Origin: Pseudomonas sp. HN11
GTDB lineage: Bacteria; Pseudomonadota; Gammaproteobacteria; Pseudomonadales; Pseudomonadaceae
Reading direction: 5' to 3'
Length of the DNA: 64,000 bases
Assembly (NCBI RefSeq): GCF_021390155.1
Contig: NZ_CP089985.1
Coordinates: forward strand, 2,305,001-2,369,000
The notes under the pieces were generated by a model. It was not told where the DNA came from. It was given only the letters and a program-made list of their open reading frames with translations, and did no database searches. Each line of letters begins with the position of its first letter. Position 1 is the stretch's first letter. The position numbers and the translations under genes were made by a program. Of this stretch, positions 26,995 through 34,881 are shown piece by piece.

Positions 26995-27995
26995 ACGGCC
27001 ACCACCTTGCCGGTTTCGAACGACTCGATACAGGCGCGCGCAATCGCCAGCGCCGCACGTGCATCTTCGCCACTGGCCAGGGGCTTGGCGCCGCTGCGCA
27101 GGCAGTCGACAAAATGGTTGAGCTCGGCGATGTAGGCGTCGCGCAACAGGTCGGTGTCCATGCGCTGGGTGTCCGCCTGAATGCCCTGGGCCAGGTAGCG
27201 CACCAGATCGGAATCGTTGAGGCTGCCCATGCTCAGCATGCCGGCGCTGCCGAACACTTCGCCGCGCACGTCGTAGCCATACACGGCCTGGAAATTGGCC
27301 TCGGCGGTGGCGATGGCGCCGTTGTCGAAGCGGATGGTGGCCACGGCGGTGTCGAGGAAACCTTTGCTTTTGTATTCCGGAGCGATCAAAGCGTCAGCCA
27401 TCACATGGACCTGCACGGCCTCGGCACCGGGGTTGAGATAGCGCAGGGTGTCGAAGTCGTGGATCAGGGTTTCCAGGAAGATGACCCATTGTGGCGAATT
27501 GGCCGGGTGGTTAAGCGCCGGGTCTCGGGTCAGCGAGCGCAGCAACTGCAGGGTGCCGATGTGGCCTGCGGCAACGTCAAGGTGCGCGGTGCGAAAGCTC
27601 TTGGCGAACCGCCGGTTGAAACCGACCTGCAGCGGCACCCGTGCATCGGCCGCAGCAGCGATGGCGCGGTCGGCTTCATCGAGGGTGATGGCCATGGGTT
27701 TTTCGCAGAAGATGCCTTTGCCGGCGCGGGCGGCGCTGATCACCAGCTCGGCGTGGCTGCGGGCGGGGGCGGCGATGAGTACGCCGTCGATATCCGGGTC
27801 GTCGAGCAATTGCTGCGGGTCGGTATAGACCTTGCTCACGCCCAACTCAGCGGCGAGGCGAGCGGCCTGGCCTGGTGTCGGGTCGGCAATCGCGGCCAGG
27901 CTGGCGCCGGGGATATGCCGTGCGGCGCTCACGCCGTGAAAGCTGCCCATGCGACCAGCACCGATCAAACCCAGGCGGATGTTCTGTGTACTCAT
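26991..27995 (-). CDS. Gfo/Idh/MocA-family dehydrogenase (inositol 2-dehydrogenase-like)
   Basis: A 334-residue NAD-dependent dehydrogenase. The Rossmann motif is LGLIGAGRMGSFH (about 7-19), the catalytic Lys lies in GIFCEKPMAITLDEAD, and LETLIHDFDTLRYL carries the Asp/His pair used for hydride transfer in inositol dehydrogenases. Close relatives are IolG and rhizobial MocA. It probably oxidises a cyclitol such as a (deaminated or methylated) inositol to the inosose. It is first gene of the sigma-54 operon. The ATG at 27995 with AAGGGG is used; the 16-codon upstream extension overlaps the promoter leader. Confidence 0.88.
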   Translation of the reverse strand: MSTQNIRLGLIGAGRMGSFHGVSAARHIPGASLAAIADPTPGQAARLAAELGVSKVYTDPQQLLDDPDIDGVLIAAPARSHAELVISAARAGKGIFCEKPMAITLDEADRAIAAAADARVPLQVGFNRRFAKSFRTAHLDVAAGHIGTLQLLRSLTRDPALNHPANSPQWVIFLETLIHDFDTLRYLNPGAEAVQVHVMADALIAPEYKSKGFLDTAVATIRFDNGAIATAEANFQAVYGYDVRGEVFGSAGMLSMGSLNDSDLVRYLAQGIQADTQRMDTDLLRDAYIAELNHFVDCLRSGAKPLASGEDARAALAIARACIESFETGKVVAV

Positions 27996-28006
27996 GAAAT
28001 GACCCC

Positions 28007-28017
28007 TTGTTGTTATT
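28007..28017 (-). promoter_or_regulatory. Crc/Hfq motif before inositol-dehydrogenase-like gene
   Basis: Minus-strand AATAACAACAA holds two overlapping AAnAAnAA units and is followed directly by the AGGGG ribosome site of the gene starting at 27995. Confidence 0.65.
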
Positions 28018-28052
28018 GGCCCCAGGACGGACCTGGCGGGCAACGGGACAGG

Positions 28053-28068
28053 AGCAAGGGCTGTGCCA
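28053..28068 (-). promoter_or_regulatory. Sigma-54 promoter of the cyclitol-type operon
   Basis: Minus strand TGGCACAGCCCTTGCT is a full match to the -24/-12 consensus TGGCAC-N5-TTGCW, with T before it as in the extended consensus. Transcription would start near 28040 and run into the dehydrogenase gene (ATG 27995). The activator gene lies directly upstream on the other strand. Confidence 0.85.
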
Positions 28069-28078
28069 ACTCATAAGC

Positions 28079-28155
28079 TATTGATAAACAAGGTTTAAAA
28101 AATATTGATAAACGAAAAGTGTTCATTCTGATGACATGCCTATACTGACATGTCA
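28079..28155. promoter_or_regulatory. Repeats upstream of the sigma-54 promoter (candidate activator or LacI sites)
   Basis: TATTGATAAAC occurs at 28079-28089 and again at 28103-28113, 24 bases apart. Further out, TGACATG (28132-28138) is repeated inside the palindrome TGACATGTCA (28146-28155). Position 10-100 bases above a -24 promoter suits enhancer sites for the AcoR-type activator. TTGATA is also the core of the LacI-type operator at 31223. Confidence 0.45.
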
Positions 28156-28179
28156 AAAATATGAACATGGATACTCCCA

Positions 28180-30144
28180 ATGAACATGGCATTCAGCGTG
28201 CAAGACCTCGACTACCTGACGGCCCTGGGACCTGCCGCGTTGAATGAGGGCCCGGTTGCCACACTGGAGCAGGCATGGCGCGACTGCCTGGCCGGCCAGG
28301 TCGAACGCCCGGAAGGCGTGCGCCAAGTGATCTGGGATTCGTGGCGGCGCAGCGTCGAGGCCGGTATCGACCCGGCCGACAACGCGTACCGCTTCGTTGC
28401 CGCTGATACGCTCGCCGCCACCCAGGCCACCCACCGCGTACTGATCGAGGCGGCCGCGCAAGTCATGCATGGCTTGCTGGCCTACAACCCGCGCGGTCAT
28501 ATCAACCTCACCGATGCCGACGGCACCACCCTGTATTTTTGCGGGCTGGACATCACCCCCGTGGGCAGTCGCCTGCTGGAGTCGGTGCAAGGCACCAACT
28601 GCACCGGCCTGGCGCTGGCCGAGGATCACCTGGTGTACGTGCTGGCCGAGGAGAACTTCGGCATCGGCCTGCGCCAGCGCCGCATGCACTGCGCCGCCGC
28701 GCCGATCAAGAATGCCCAGGGCCAGACGGTGGCCATGCTGACGCTTACCGCCGAACCTGGCTGGTTTCACTTCCATACTCTCGGCACGGTGCAGGCTGCG
28801 GCCGACGCCGTATCGCGGCAGATGGCTCTGCAAGGGCTGTTGGAAGAACAGCAGACCGTCCTCGAAGTGCTCAACGAAGGCCTGGTGGTGCTGGACGAAC
28901 GCGGCTGCATCAAGGCGCTCAACCGCTACGCCCGGCAGTTGTTTGGTGTCGGGCTGGAGCTGATCGGGAAGCCGTTCCAGCAGTTGGGTCGTAGCGAATT
29001 GAGTGACGCCCTTGGCGAACCCGTGCGCGACCTCGACTGCACCTTCCACCTGCACGACCGCAGTCAGCTCGCCTGCCTGGTCTCGGTGTGCCCGCTGGAG
29101 CAGGGCGGGGTGATCGTGTCACTGCGGGAGAACCGGCGCATTCGCGAAATCACCCGGCGCATCATCGGCACCCAGGCCAGCTACACCTTCGACACCATCC
29201 AGGGCAATTCGCGGGCGATCCAAGACGCACTGCACCTGGGGCGCATCGCCAGTCGCAGTGATTCCACCACCCTGATTCTTGGCGAGAGCGGCACCGGCAA
29301 GGAGCTGTTCGCCCAGGCGATCCACAACGGCAGCGACCGCTGTAGCGGCCCGTTTGTGGCGGTCAACTGCGGCGCGATTCCACGGGACCTGGTGCAAAGC
29401 GAGCTGTTCGGCCACGTCGAAGGCGCGTTCACAGGCGCCACCCGTGGCGGCTCGGCGGGCAAATTCGAACTGGCGGATGGCGGCACCATCTTTCTCGATG
29501 AGATTGGCGACATGTCCTTCGATGCTCAGGTCAGTCTGCTGCGGGTGTTGCAGGAAGGCGAAATCACTCGGGTAGGCGCGAAGAACTCGCGGCAAGTGAA
29601 CGTACGCATCATCGCCGCCACCCACCGCAACCTCAGCCAAGCGGTGGCGGAGGGTGCGTTTCGCGAAGACCTCTACTACCGCCTCAACGTGCTGAACCTC
29701 ACCGTGCCGCCACTGCGCATGCGCCGTGAAGACATTCCGCTACTGGCACGGCACTTCCTGGCCCGCTGCGCGCACTCGTTGCGTAAATCGATACAGGGCT
29801 TTTCGCCGGAGGCGATGGCGCTACTCACGGCTTACGGCTGGCCGGGCAATGTGCGCGAGTTGGAAAACAGCATCGAACGCGCGACCAACCTGGCAATGGG
29901 AGAACTGATCGAACCGGTGGACCTGCCTTTGGAAAGCCGGCAGCGCGCGCCTCTGCGCACCCACGAAGCGCCGCTTGCGCAGGACCTGAGCAGCCACGAA
30001 ATGCACGCCATCATCGCCGCGCTCAACAGTACCGGTGGCAACATCCGCCTGGCTGCACGGCAACTCAACGTGTCGCGGGGTGGGCTGTACAACAAGATGA
30101 GTCGGTTTGGGCTGACTGCCGGGGATTTTCGAAGGCCTTTGTAG
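28180..30144 (+). CDS. Sigma-54-dependent transcriptional activator (AcoR type)
   Basis: A 654-residue enhancer-binding protein. The N-terminal region has the AcoR-type pattern VRQVIWDSWRRSVEAGIDP and a GAF-like sensor (about 70-215), followed by a PAS-like segment (about 225-320). The AAA+ domain has Walker A GESGTGKE (about 367-374), the sigma-54 contact loop GAFTGA (about 415-420) and Walker B GGTIFLDEIGD. A Fis-type helix-turn-helix closes the protein (NIRLAARQLNVSRGGLYNKM). It is divergent from the operon with the sigma-54 promoter at 28053-28068, which is its obvious target. The inducer is unknown. Confidence 0.95.
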   Translation: MNMAFSVQDLDYLTALGPAALNEGPVATLEQAWRDCLAGQVERPEGVRQVIWDSWRRSVEAGIDPADNAYRFVAADTLAATQATHRVLIEAAAQVMHGLLAYNPRGHINLTDADGTTLYFCGLDITPVGSRLLESVQGTNCTGLALAEDHLVYVLAEENFGIGLRQRRMHCAAAPIKNAQGQTVAMLTLTAEPGWFHFHTLGTVQAAADAVSRQMALQGLLEEQQTVLEVLNEGLVVLDERGCIKALNRYARQLFGVGLELIGKPFQQLGRSELSDALGEPVRDLDCTFHLHDRSQLACLVSVCPLEQGGVIVSLRENRRIREITRRIIGTQASYTFDTIQGNSRAIQDALHLGRIASRSDSTTLILGESGTGKELFAQAIHNGSDRCSGPFVAVNCGAIPRDLVQSELFGHVEGAFTGATRGGSAGKFELADGGTIFLDEIGDMSFDAQVSLLRVLQEGEITRVGAKNSRQVNVRIIAATHRNLSQAVAEGAFREDLYYRLNVLNLTVPPLRMRREDIPLLARHFLARCAHSLRKSIQGFSPEAMALLTAYGWPGNVRELENSIERATNLAMGELIEPVDLPLESRQRAPLRTHEAPLAQDLSSHEMHAIIAALNSTGGNIRLAARQLNVSRGGLYNKMSRFGLTAGDFRRPL

Positions 30145-30154
30145 ATACCGGGTC

Positions 30155-31204
30155 TCAGTTACCCCTATTTTCCGACGTCACAATCTGTGGCGGTATATAC
30201 ACCCGATGCCGCACCGGATCGAGCCCCTCTGCAGCCTGCAACTCCACCATCAGCCGCACCAACGCCGTCGCCGTCTGCCCCGGCTGCGAGTCCATCACCA
30301 CATCGATCAAGCCCTGGCCCAGCGCCTGGCGTGAAAGCTCGGTCGACTCCTGCAGGATGCAACACAGCGACGGCCGCTCGGGCAGCTGCGCCAAGGCACT
30401 GATGATGCCGTCGCCGCCGCCGCCCACCACACACAGGCCGCGCAGGTCGCTGTGGCGGCTGATCAGGTCGAGGGTGGCTTCTTCGGTGATGTCGCAGTTG
30501 TCCAGGTTGATCAGCGGCTCCAGCGGTTTGAGCCCTGGCGCGTGTTCGGTGAGGTAGCTGTGCAGGCCTTCGACCCGTGCCTGGTGCCCGAGGAAACGGT
30601 GGCCGCCGAGCAGGATCCCCACGCTGCCTTTGCGTGCGCCGCAGGTGCGGGCGAGCAGCCAGCCCATCGTGCGGCCGACCACGTGGTTATCCTGGCCGAC
30701 GTAGGGTTCTTCGGCCTGTTCGTGGATGTCCGAAAGCAGGGCGACCACCGGCACGCCGGCTTCGCGGATCTGCTTGAGGCAGGCGTTGATCAGCGGATGG
30801 GCAAAGCTGACCACCGCGAGACCATCGCATTGCACGGCCAGTTGCTCGATCTGCGCGACGATGGCGCTGGGCGTGCGATCGACAATGTAGTCGAACTGGC
30901 ACGTCAGGTTGGCACCGGCATGTTGCTCGGCGGCGACGCTGATGGCCTGCGCCAGGCTGGCATAGAACGCCTGGGCGGTGGCCAGCAACAGGATGCCGAA
31001 GCGATACGTCGGTCGGCGTTCGCGAATGCGCTGGCCGATCAGGCGCGCCGCAAAATAACCCACGGCTTCGGCGGCCTGGAACACTTGCTCCGCGGTCTCG
31101 GGATTGACCGGCGCCCGCGCATTCAATACCCGGTCGACGGTGGCCACACTCAGCCCCGCCTGGGCGGCAACGGTGGCAATGGTTGGGCGTTTATGGTTGT
31201 TCAT
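30155..31204 (-). CDS. LacI-family transcriptional regulator
   Basis: A 349-residue regulator. The N-terminal HTH reads PTIATVAAQAGLSVATVDRVLNARAPVNPET (hinge up to about 60), followed by a periplasmic-binding-protein-like sensor domain (about 65-335) with FGILLLATAQAFYASLAQAI and GRTMGWLLARTCG. LacI proteins with this CRP-independent sugar-binding fold usually repress sugar genes. A perfect palindrome 19 bases upstream of its own start is the likely operator, placing both its own gene and the divergent mocD-mocE-mocF operon under its control. It ends ten bases after the activator gene (convergent). Confidence 0.92.
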   Translation of the reverse strand: MNNHKRPTIATVAAQAGLSVATVDRVLNARAPVNPETAEQVFQAAEAVGYFAARLIGQRIRERRPTYRFGILLLATAQAFYASLAQAISVAAEQHAGANLTCQFDYIVDRTPSAIVAQIEQLAVQCDGLAVVSFAHPLINACLKQIREAGVPVVALLSDIHEQAEEPYVGQDNHVVGRTMGWLLARTCGARKGSVGILLGGHRFLGHQARVEGLHSYLTEHAPGLKPLEPLINLDNCDITEEATLDLISRHSDLRGLCVVGGGGDGIISALAQLPERPSLCCILQESTELSRQALGQGLIDVVMDSQPGQTATALVRLMVELQAAEGLDPVRHRVYIPPQIVTSENRGN

Positions 31205-31222
31205 GACTGCCCCCTTGAGCGT

Positions 31223-31272
31223 CTTGATAGAAAACTATCAAGCCCCGCTGGGCCTGGATGATAGCTTGATAG
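31223..31272. promoter_or_regulatory. LacI-type operator and extra half-site
   Basis: CTTGATAG-AAAA-CTATCAAG (31223-31242) is a perfect inverted repeat of two 8-base arms. The half-site CTTGATAG recurs at 31265-31272. Both lie between the LacI gene and the divergent desaturase-like gene. Confidence 0.7.
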
Positions 31273-31356
31273 GGAATGGATTCAAGGCCTTGAGGGTGAT
31301 TTAGGCGTTCTCTATCGTGGGTTTCACAGAGCACCTGAAACGACCTGCTTGCGGAG

Positions 31357-31367
31357 AACAATAACAA
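31357..31367 (+). promoter_or_regulatory. Crc/Hfq motif between ribosome site and start of mocD-like gene
   Basis: AACAATAACAA contains two overlapping AAnAAnAA units and fills the space between GGAG (31353-31356) and the ATG at 31367. Confidence 0.6.
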
Positions 31368-32461
31368 TGCCTGAACACACCGCTAATCTCACCCGCCGCG
31401 ACTACAGCCTCACCGGCCCCGAAGCCGCCCGCGCCGCAGAAAAAGGCCTGGTCTCGGCAAGTTGGTACCAGTCGCCCATCTCGCGTAAACGCATGAAAGA
31501 ACTGATGCAGCGCCGCGACGGCCCAGCCCTGCTCGACACCGCCCTCTGGGTGAGCGCGCTGTTTGCCACCGGTTTTGGTGGCTACTGGTTCTGGGGCACC
31601 TGGGCCTGTGTGCCGTTTTTCCTCGCCTACGGTGTGCTTTACGGCACCGCGTCCAACCCGCGCTGGCACGAAACCGGCCACGGCACCGCGTTCAAGACCC
31701 GCTGGATGAACGACGGGCTGTATCAGGTCGCGAGCTTCATGTGCATCTTCGAACCCCACGTGTGGCGCTGGAGCCATGCCCGTCACCACACCGACACCAT
31801 TGTGGTGGGGCGCGATCCGGAGATCGTCGAACCGCGCCCGCCGAGCTTTCTGATGATGTTCCTGAGCCTGTTCAACCTGCCCCTGGCCTGGAAAACCTTC
31901 AGCGGCGTGGCGCGGCATGCCATCGGCAAGATGAGCGCCCAGGAGGCGGATTTCATTCCCGAATCCGAATGGCCCAAGGTGTTCCGCGCGGCGCGCATCT
32001 GGGTCGGCATTTATGCCGTGGTGATTGGCACCGCGTTGTACCTGCACAGCTGGTTGCCGCTGATGTTGGTGGGCCTGCCGAGCATCTACGGTGCATGGCT
32101 CGGCTACCTCTTTGGCCTCACCCAGCATGTGGGCCTGGCCGAAGACGTGCTGGACCATCGCAGCAACTGCCGTACCATTTACATGAACCGCGTGCTGCGC
32201 TTTATCTACATGGACATGAACTACCACCTCGAACACCACATGTACCCGATGGTGCCGTATCACGCCCTTGCGCAATTGCACGAAGAAATCCGCAGCGACT
32301 GCCCGCCGCCGTACGCCAACCTCTTTGAGGCGTACAAGGAAATCCTGCCGACGATCTGGAGGCAGCGCAGCGATCCGACCTACTTCATCCAGCGCCCGAT
32401 CCACACTAAAGCCGAACCGGCTCCCCATGCCCCGGTGCATGCAGAAACGGCTGCTGGCTGA
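31367..32461 (+). CDS. mocD: MocD-like diiron monooxygenase (fatty-acid-desaturase fold)
   Basis: A 364-residue membrane protein of the desaturase/alkane-hydroxylase fold. Three histidine boxes are complete: HETGH, HARHH (in WRWSHARHHTDT) and HLEHH (in NYHLEHHMYP). Hydrophobic pairs lie near 50-85 and 205-245. In rhizobia the counterpart MocD, with the ferredoxin MocE and reductase MocF, performs the oxidative demethylation of the rhizopine 3-O-methyl-scyllo-inosamine. The same three genes follow one another here. The ATG at 31367 has GGAG; a TTG six codons earlier is rejected. An ordinary fatty acid desaturase is the alternative, but the ferredoxin and reductase neighbours favour MocD. Confidence 0.85.
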   Translation: MPEHTANLTRRDYSLTGPEAARAAEKGLVSASWYQSPISRKRMKELMQRRDGPALLDTALWVSALFATGFGGYWFWGTWACVPFFLAYGVLYGTASNPRWHETGHGTAFKTRWMNDGLYQVASFMCIFEPHVWRWSHARHHTDTIVVGRDPEIVEPRPPSFLMMFLSLFNLPLAWKTFSGVARHAIGKMSAQEADFIPESEWPKVFRAARIWVGIYAVVIGTALYLHSWLPLMLVGLPSIYGAWLGYLFGLTQHVGLAEDVLDHRSNCRTIYMNRVLRFIYMDMNYHLEHHMYPMVPYHALAQLHEEIRSDCPPPYANLFEAYKEILPTIWRQRSDPTYFIQRPIHTKAEPAPHAPVHAETAAG

Positions 32462-32488
32462 ATTCCCCCTAGAACAAGAGAAAACACC

Positions 32489-32809
32489 ATGAGCGATCAA
32501 TGGATCGACGTCTGCGCCGTGGGCGACATCGACGAAGAAGACGTGCTGCGCTTCGACCACGGCCCGCACACCTACGCGCTGTACCGCTCGGCCGAGAATG
32601 AATTCTTCGCCACCGCCGGCCTGTGCACCCACGAGAAAATCCACCTGGCCGACGGCCTGGTGATGGACCACGTGATCGAGTGCCCCAAGCACAACGGGCG
32701 CTTCGATTACCGCACCGGCAAGGCCCTCGGCGCACCGGTGTGCGTCAACCTCAAGACCTATCCGGTGCGGGTCGAAGCGGGGCGGGTGTTGCTCGCCGTC
32801 ACGGCCTGA
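32489..32809 (+). CDS. mocE: MocE-type Rieske [2Fe-2S] ferredoxin
   Basis: A 106-residue Rieske ferredoxin. The cluster ligands are in two boxes: C-T-H (GLCTHEKIHL) and C-P-K-H (IECPKHNGRFDYRTG), the normal CxH...CxxH arrangement. It carries electrons from the MocF reductase to the MocD oxygenase. It lies 27 bases after mocD, and its stop overlaps the reductase start by one base. Confidence 0.92.
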   Translation: MSDQWIDVCAVGDIDEEDVLRFDHGPHTYALYRSAENEFFATAGLCTHEKIHLADGLVMDHVIECPKHNGRFDYRTGKALGAPVCVNLKTYPVRVEAGRVLLAVTA

Positions 32810-34011
32810 TGATGAACGCTCCGTTGATTATCGTCGGCGCCGGTCATGCCGGTGGCCGGGCGGCGCTGACCTTGCGCGAAGAAGGTTATACCGGCCGGCT
32901 GATTCTGATCGGCGACGAACCGCACTTGCCCTACGAACGGCCGCCCCTGTCCAAAGGCCTGTTGCAGGGCGCGGTGGATTTGGCCGGATACAGCTTGTGT
33001 GACAACGCGAGGCTGGTCGAACTGGGCATTGAGCACATTGCGGGCAACCCGGTGACTCGGTTGGAGCCGCGGCAACATCGCCTGCAACTTGCCGACGGCC
33101 AATGGTTGCCCTACGCCGGTCTGCTGTTGGCCACTGGTGGCAGGGCGCGGCGATTGCCCCAGGAGCACCCCAATGTGCTTTACCTGCGTACCCATGACGA
33201 AGCGCTGGCGTTGCGCAGTGCTTTACGTCCCGGCACACGGCTGGTGGTGGTTGGCGGTGGTTTTATCGGCCTGGAGGTAGCGGCGACTGCGCGCGGCCTG
33301 GGCTGTGCGGTGACGGTGCTGGAAGCCGGGCCGCGCCTGGCGGGCCGTGTGCTACCGGCGGTTATCTCTCAGGCGTTGCTGGATTTGCATCACCGCAACG
33401 GGGTCGACGTTCGTTTGAATGTTGCCTTGGAATCCATCCAGGCCGACACCGTGCTGTTGTTGGATGGGCAGCGACTGTCCTGCGACCTGATCGTGGTCGG
33501 CATCGGTATGCAACCCAATATCGAACTGGCGGCGGCAGCAGGGCTGGAGGTAGGGCAGGGCGTTCGTGTCGATGCGTACCTGCGCACCAGCACGCCGAAC
33601 ATTTATGCCGCTGGTGATGTGTGTGAGTTTCGCCTCGACGGTCTCTATCAGCGTCAAGAGACCTGGCGCAATGCCGAGGCCCAGGGGCGGCATGCAGCAT
33701 TGAACCTGCTGGGGCGTGAAGTGGCGTTCGAAGCGCTTCCCGGTTTCTGGTCCGATCAGTTCGATTGGGGCTTGCAGACTGTTGGCGTAATCACGCCTTT
33801 AGTGACTCGCCGTACATTACCGGGCGATGGCCTGCTGCTGTTCTACCTCGATGCCGAGCAGCGTTTGCAAGGCGCCTGCGGTTGGGCGCCGGGCAACAGC
33901 GTGGCCAAGGACATGAAGCTCTGCGAGCGTCTGATCAGCGCACGAATACCCCTCGACACCGCCAGCCTGGCCGACCCCGAGCTGTCTCTCAAACACCTGC
34001 TGCGAGGCTGA
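32809..34011 (+). CDS. mocF: MocF-type FAD-dependent ferredoxin reductase
   Basis: A 400-residue pyridine-nucleotide:ferredoxin reductase. The FAD motif IIVGAGHAGGRAA is at the N-terminus, LPYERPPLSKGLLQG is the family block after it, the NAD motif is VVVGGGFIGLEVAATARGLG, and the second FAD block is IYAAGDVCEF. The C-terminal oxidoreductase domain (FWSDQFDWGLQTVG) is that of oxygenase reductases. Two adjacent ATGs (32809, 32812) are possible; the first overlaps the mocE stop (TGATG). It feeds electrons from NAD(P)H to MocE. Rhizobial MocF is of similar size. Confidence 0.92.
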   Translation: MMNAPLIIVGAGHAGGRAALTLREEGYTGRLILIGDEPHLPYERPPLSKGLLQGAVDLAGYSLCDNARLVELGIEHIAGNPVTRLEPRQHRLQLADGQWLPYAGLLLATGGRARRLPQEHPNVLYLRTHDEALALRSALRPGTRLVVVGGGFIGLEVAATARGLGCAVTVLEAGPRLAGRVLPAVISQALLDLHHRNGVDVRLNVALESIQADTVLLLDGQRLSCDLIVVGIGMQPNIELAAAAGLEVGQGVRVDAYLRTSTPNIYAAGDVCEFRLDGLYQRQETWRNAEAQGRHAALNLLGREVAFEALPGFWSDQFDWGLQTVGVITPLVTRRTLPGDGLLLFYLDAEQRLQGACGWAPGNSVAKDMKLCERLISARIPLDTASLADPELSLKHLLRG

Positions 34012-34012
34012 T

Positions 34013-34831
34013 ATGCGCCAATTTCTAGTGTTCCAATCACTGTGGGCGATGCAAACCGAACCCGGCCCTCTGGAAGCCCAACTCGACCGCATCAAGGCCG
34101 CCGGTTTTGATGGCATTACCGATCATTATTTCAAACCCGTCGCCGTCGAGCGCCTGCATGCCGCCGCTACCGCCCGAGGCTTACAGATCGAGGGCCAGTT
34201 GTTTCCGCAAACCGTGGATGACCTGGCCGCTGCGCTGGATGTGATCAGCCGCTATGGCTGCCACCACCTCACCCTGCAAGCCGACATGCGTCCGCGTACT
34301 CAAGGCGAAGCGGGTCGATTGGTCGAAGGTTGGCAACGCCTGGCCGAGCAAGTGGACTTTCCGGTGTTGCTGGAAACTCATCGTTATCGGCTTACCAACG
34401 ACCTGCTGTTCACCCTCGACCTGCTGGCACAGATGCCCGATCTGAAACTGTTGGCCGACCTGTCCCACTACGTCGTCGGGCGAGAACTGCCTGAGCCCGG
34501 TACCGCTGAAGATGACGAACAGATTCGCACTATCCTGCGTCACAGCTGGGGCTTGCACGGCCGCGTCGCCAGTAGTGAACAGGTGCAGGTTTCCCTGGAC
34601 TTTCCCCAACATCAAGCCTGGGTCGAGCGTTTTACCCAGTGGTGGCGCTACGGTATCGAAGACTGGCTGGCCCGGCCAGATACGCCACAAAGCCTGTCGT
34701 TCACCTGCGAACTGGGCCCGCCGCCCTATGCGATTACTGGCGCGGACGGGCGTGAGATCAGTGACCGCTGGGTCGAAGCGCTGAAGATGCAGGCGCTGAT
34801 TCGTGAGGTGTGGCAGAGCTGTCAAACATGA
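34013..34831 (+). CDS. Sugar phosphate isomerase/epimerase-like TIM-barrel protein
   Basis: A 272-residue xylose-isomerase-like TIM barrel. Glu/His ligand candidates are in PVLLETHRYRLTND, LLADLSHYVVGRE, LHGRVASSEQVQV and the late Glu in FTCELGPPPY. It starts one base after the mocF stop, so it belongs to the mocDEF operon. By position it may process the demethylated or oxidised cyclitol. It is only distantly like the other TIM-barrel protein at 26215, so the two are not simple duplicates. No substrate can be given. Confidence 0.8.
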   Translation: MRQFLVFQSLWAMQTEPGPLEAQLDRIKAAGFDGITDHYFKPVAVERLHAAATARGLQIEGQLFPQTVDDLAAALDVISRYGCHHLTLQADMRPRTQGEAGRLVEGWQRLAEQVDFPVLLETHRYRLTNDLLFTLDLLAQMPDLKLLADLSHYVVGRELPEPGTAEDDEQIRTILRHSWGLHGRVASSEQVQVSLDFPQHQAWVERFTQWWRYGIEDWLARPDTPQSLSFTCELGPPPYAITGADGREISDRWVEALKMQALIREVWQSCQT

Positions 34832-34881
34832 TCTGCTAATCTGCGCGGGTTCAATCTCGCCCTTTAGCCTGGACTTTCACC

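Noticed and set aside
31256..31271. Possible second sigma-54 promoter before mocD (TGGATGATAGCTTGAT)
   Set aside because: The -12 element has GA instead of the needed GC and the -24 element lacks CAC; it also overlaps the LacI half-site.
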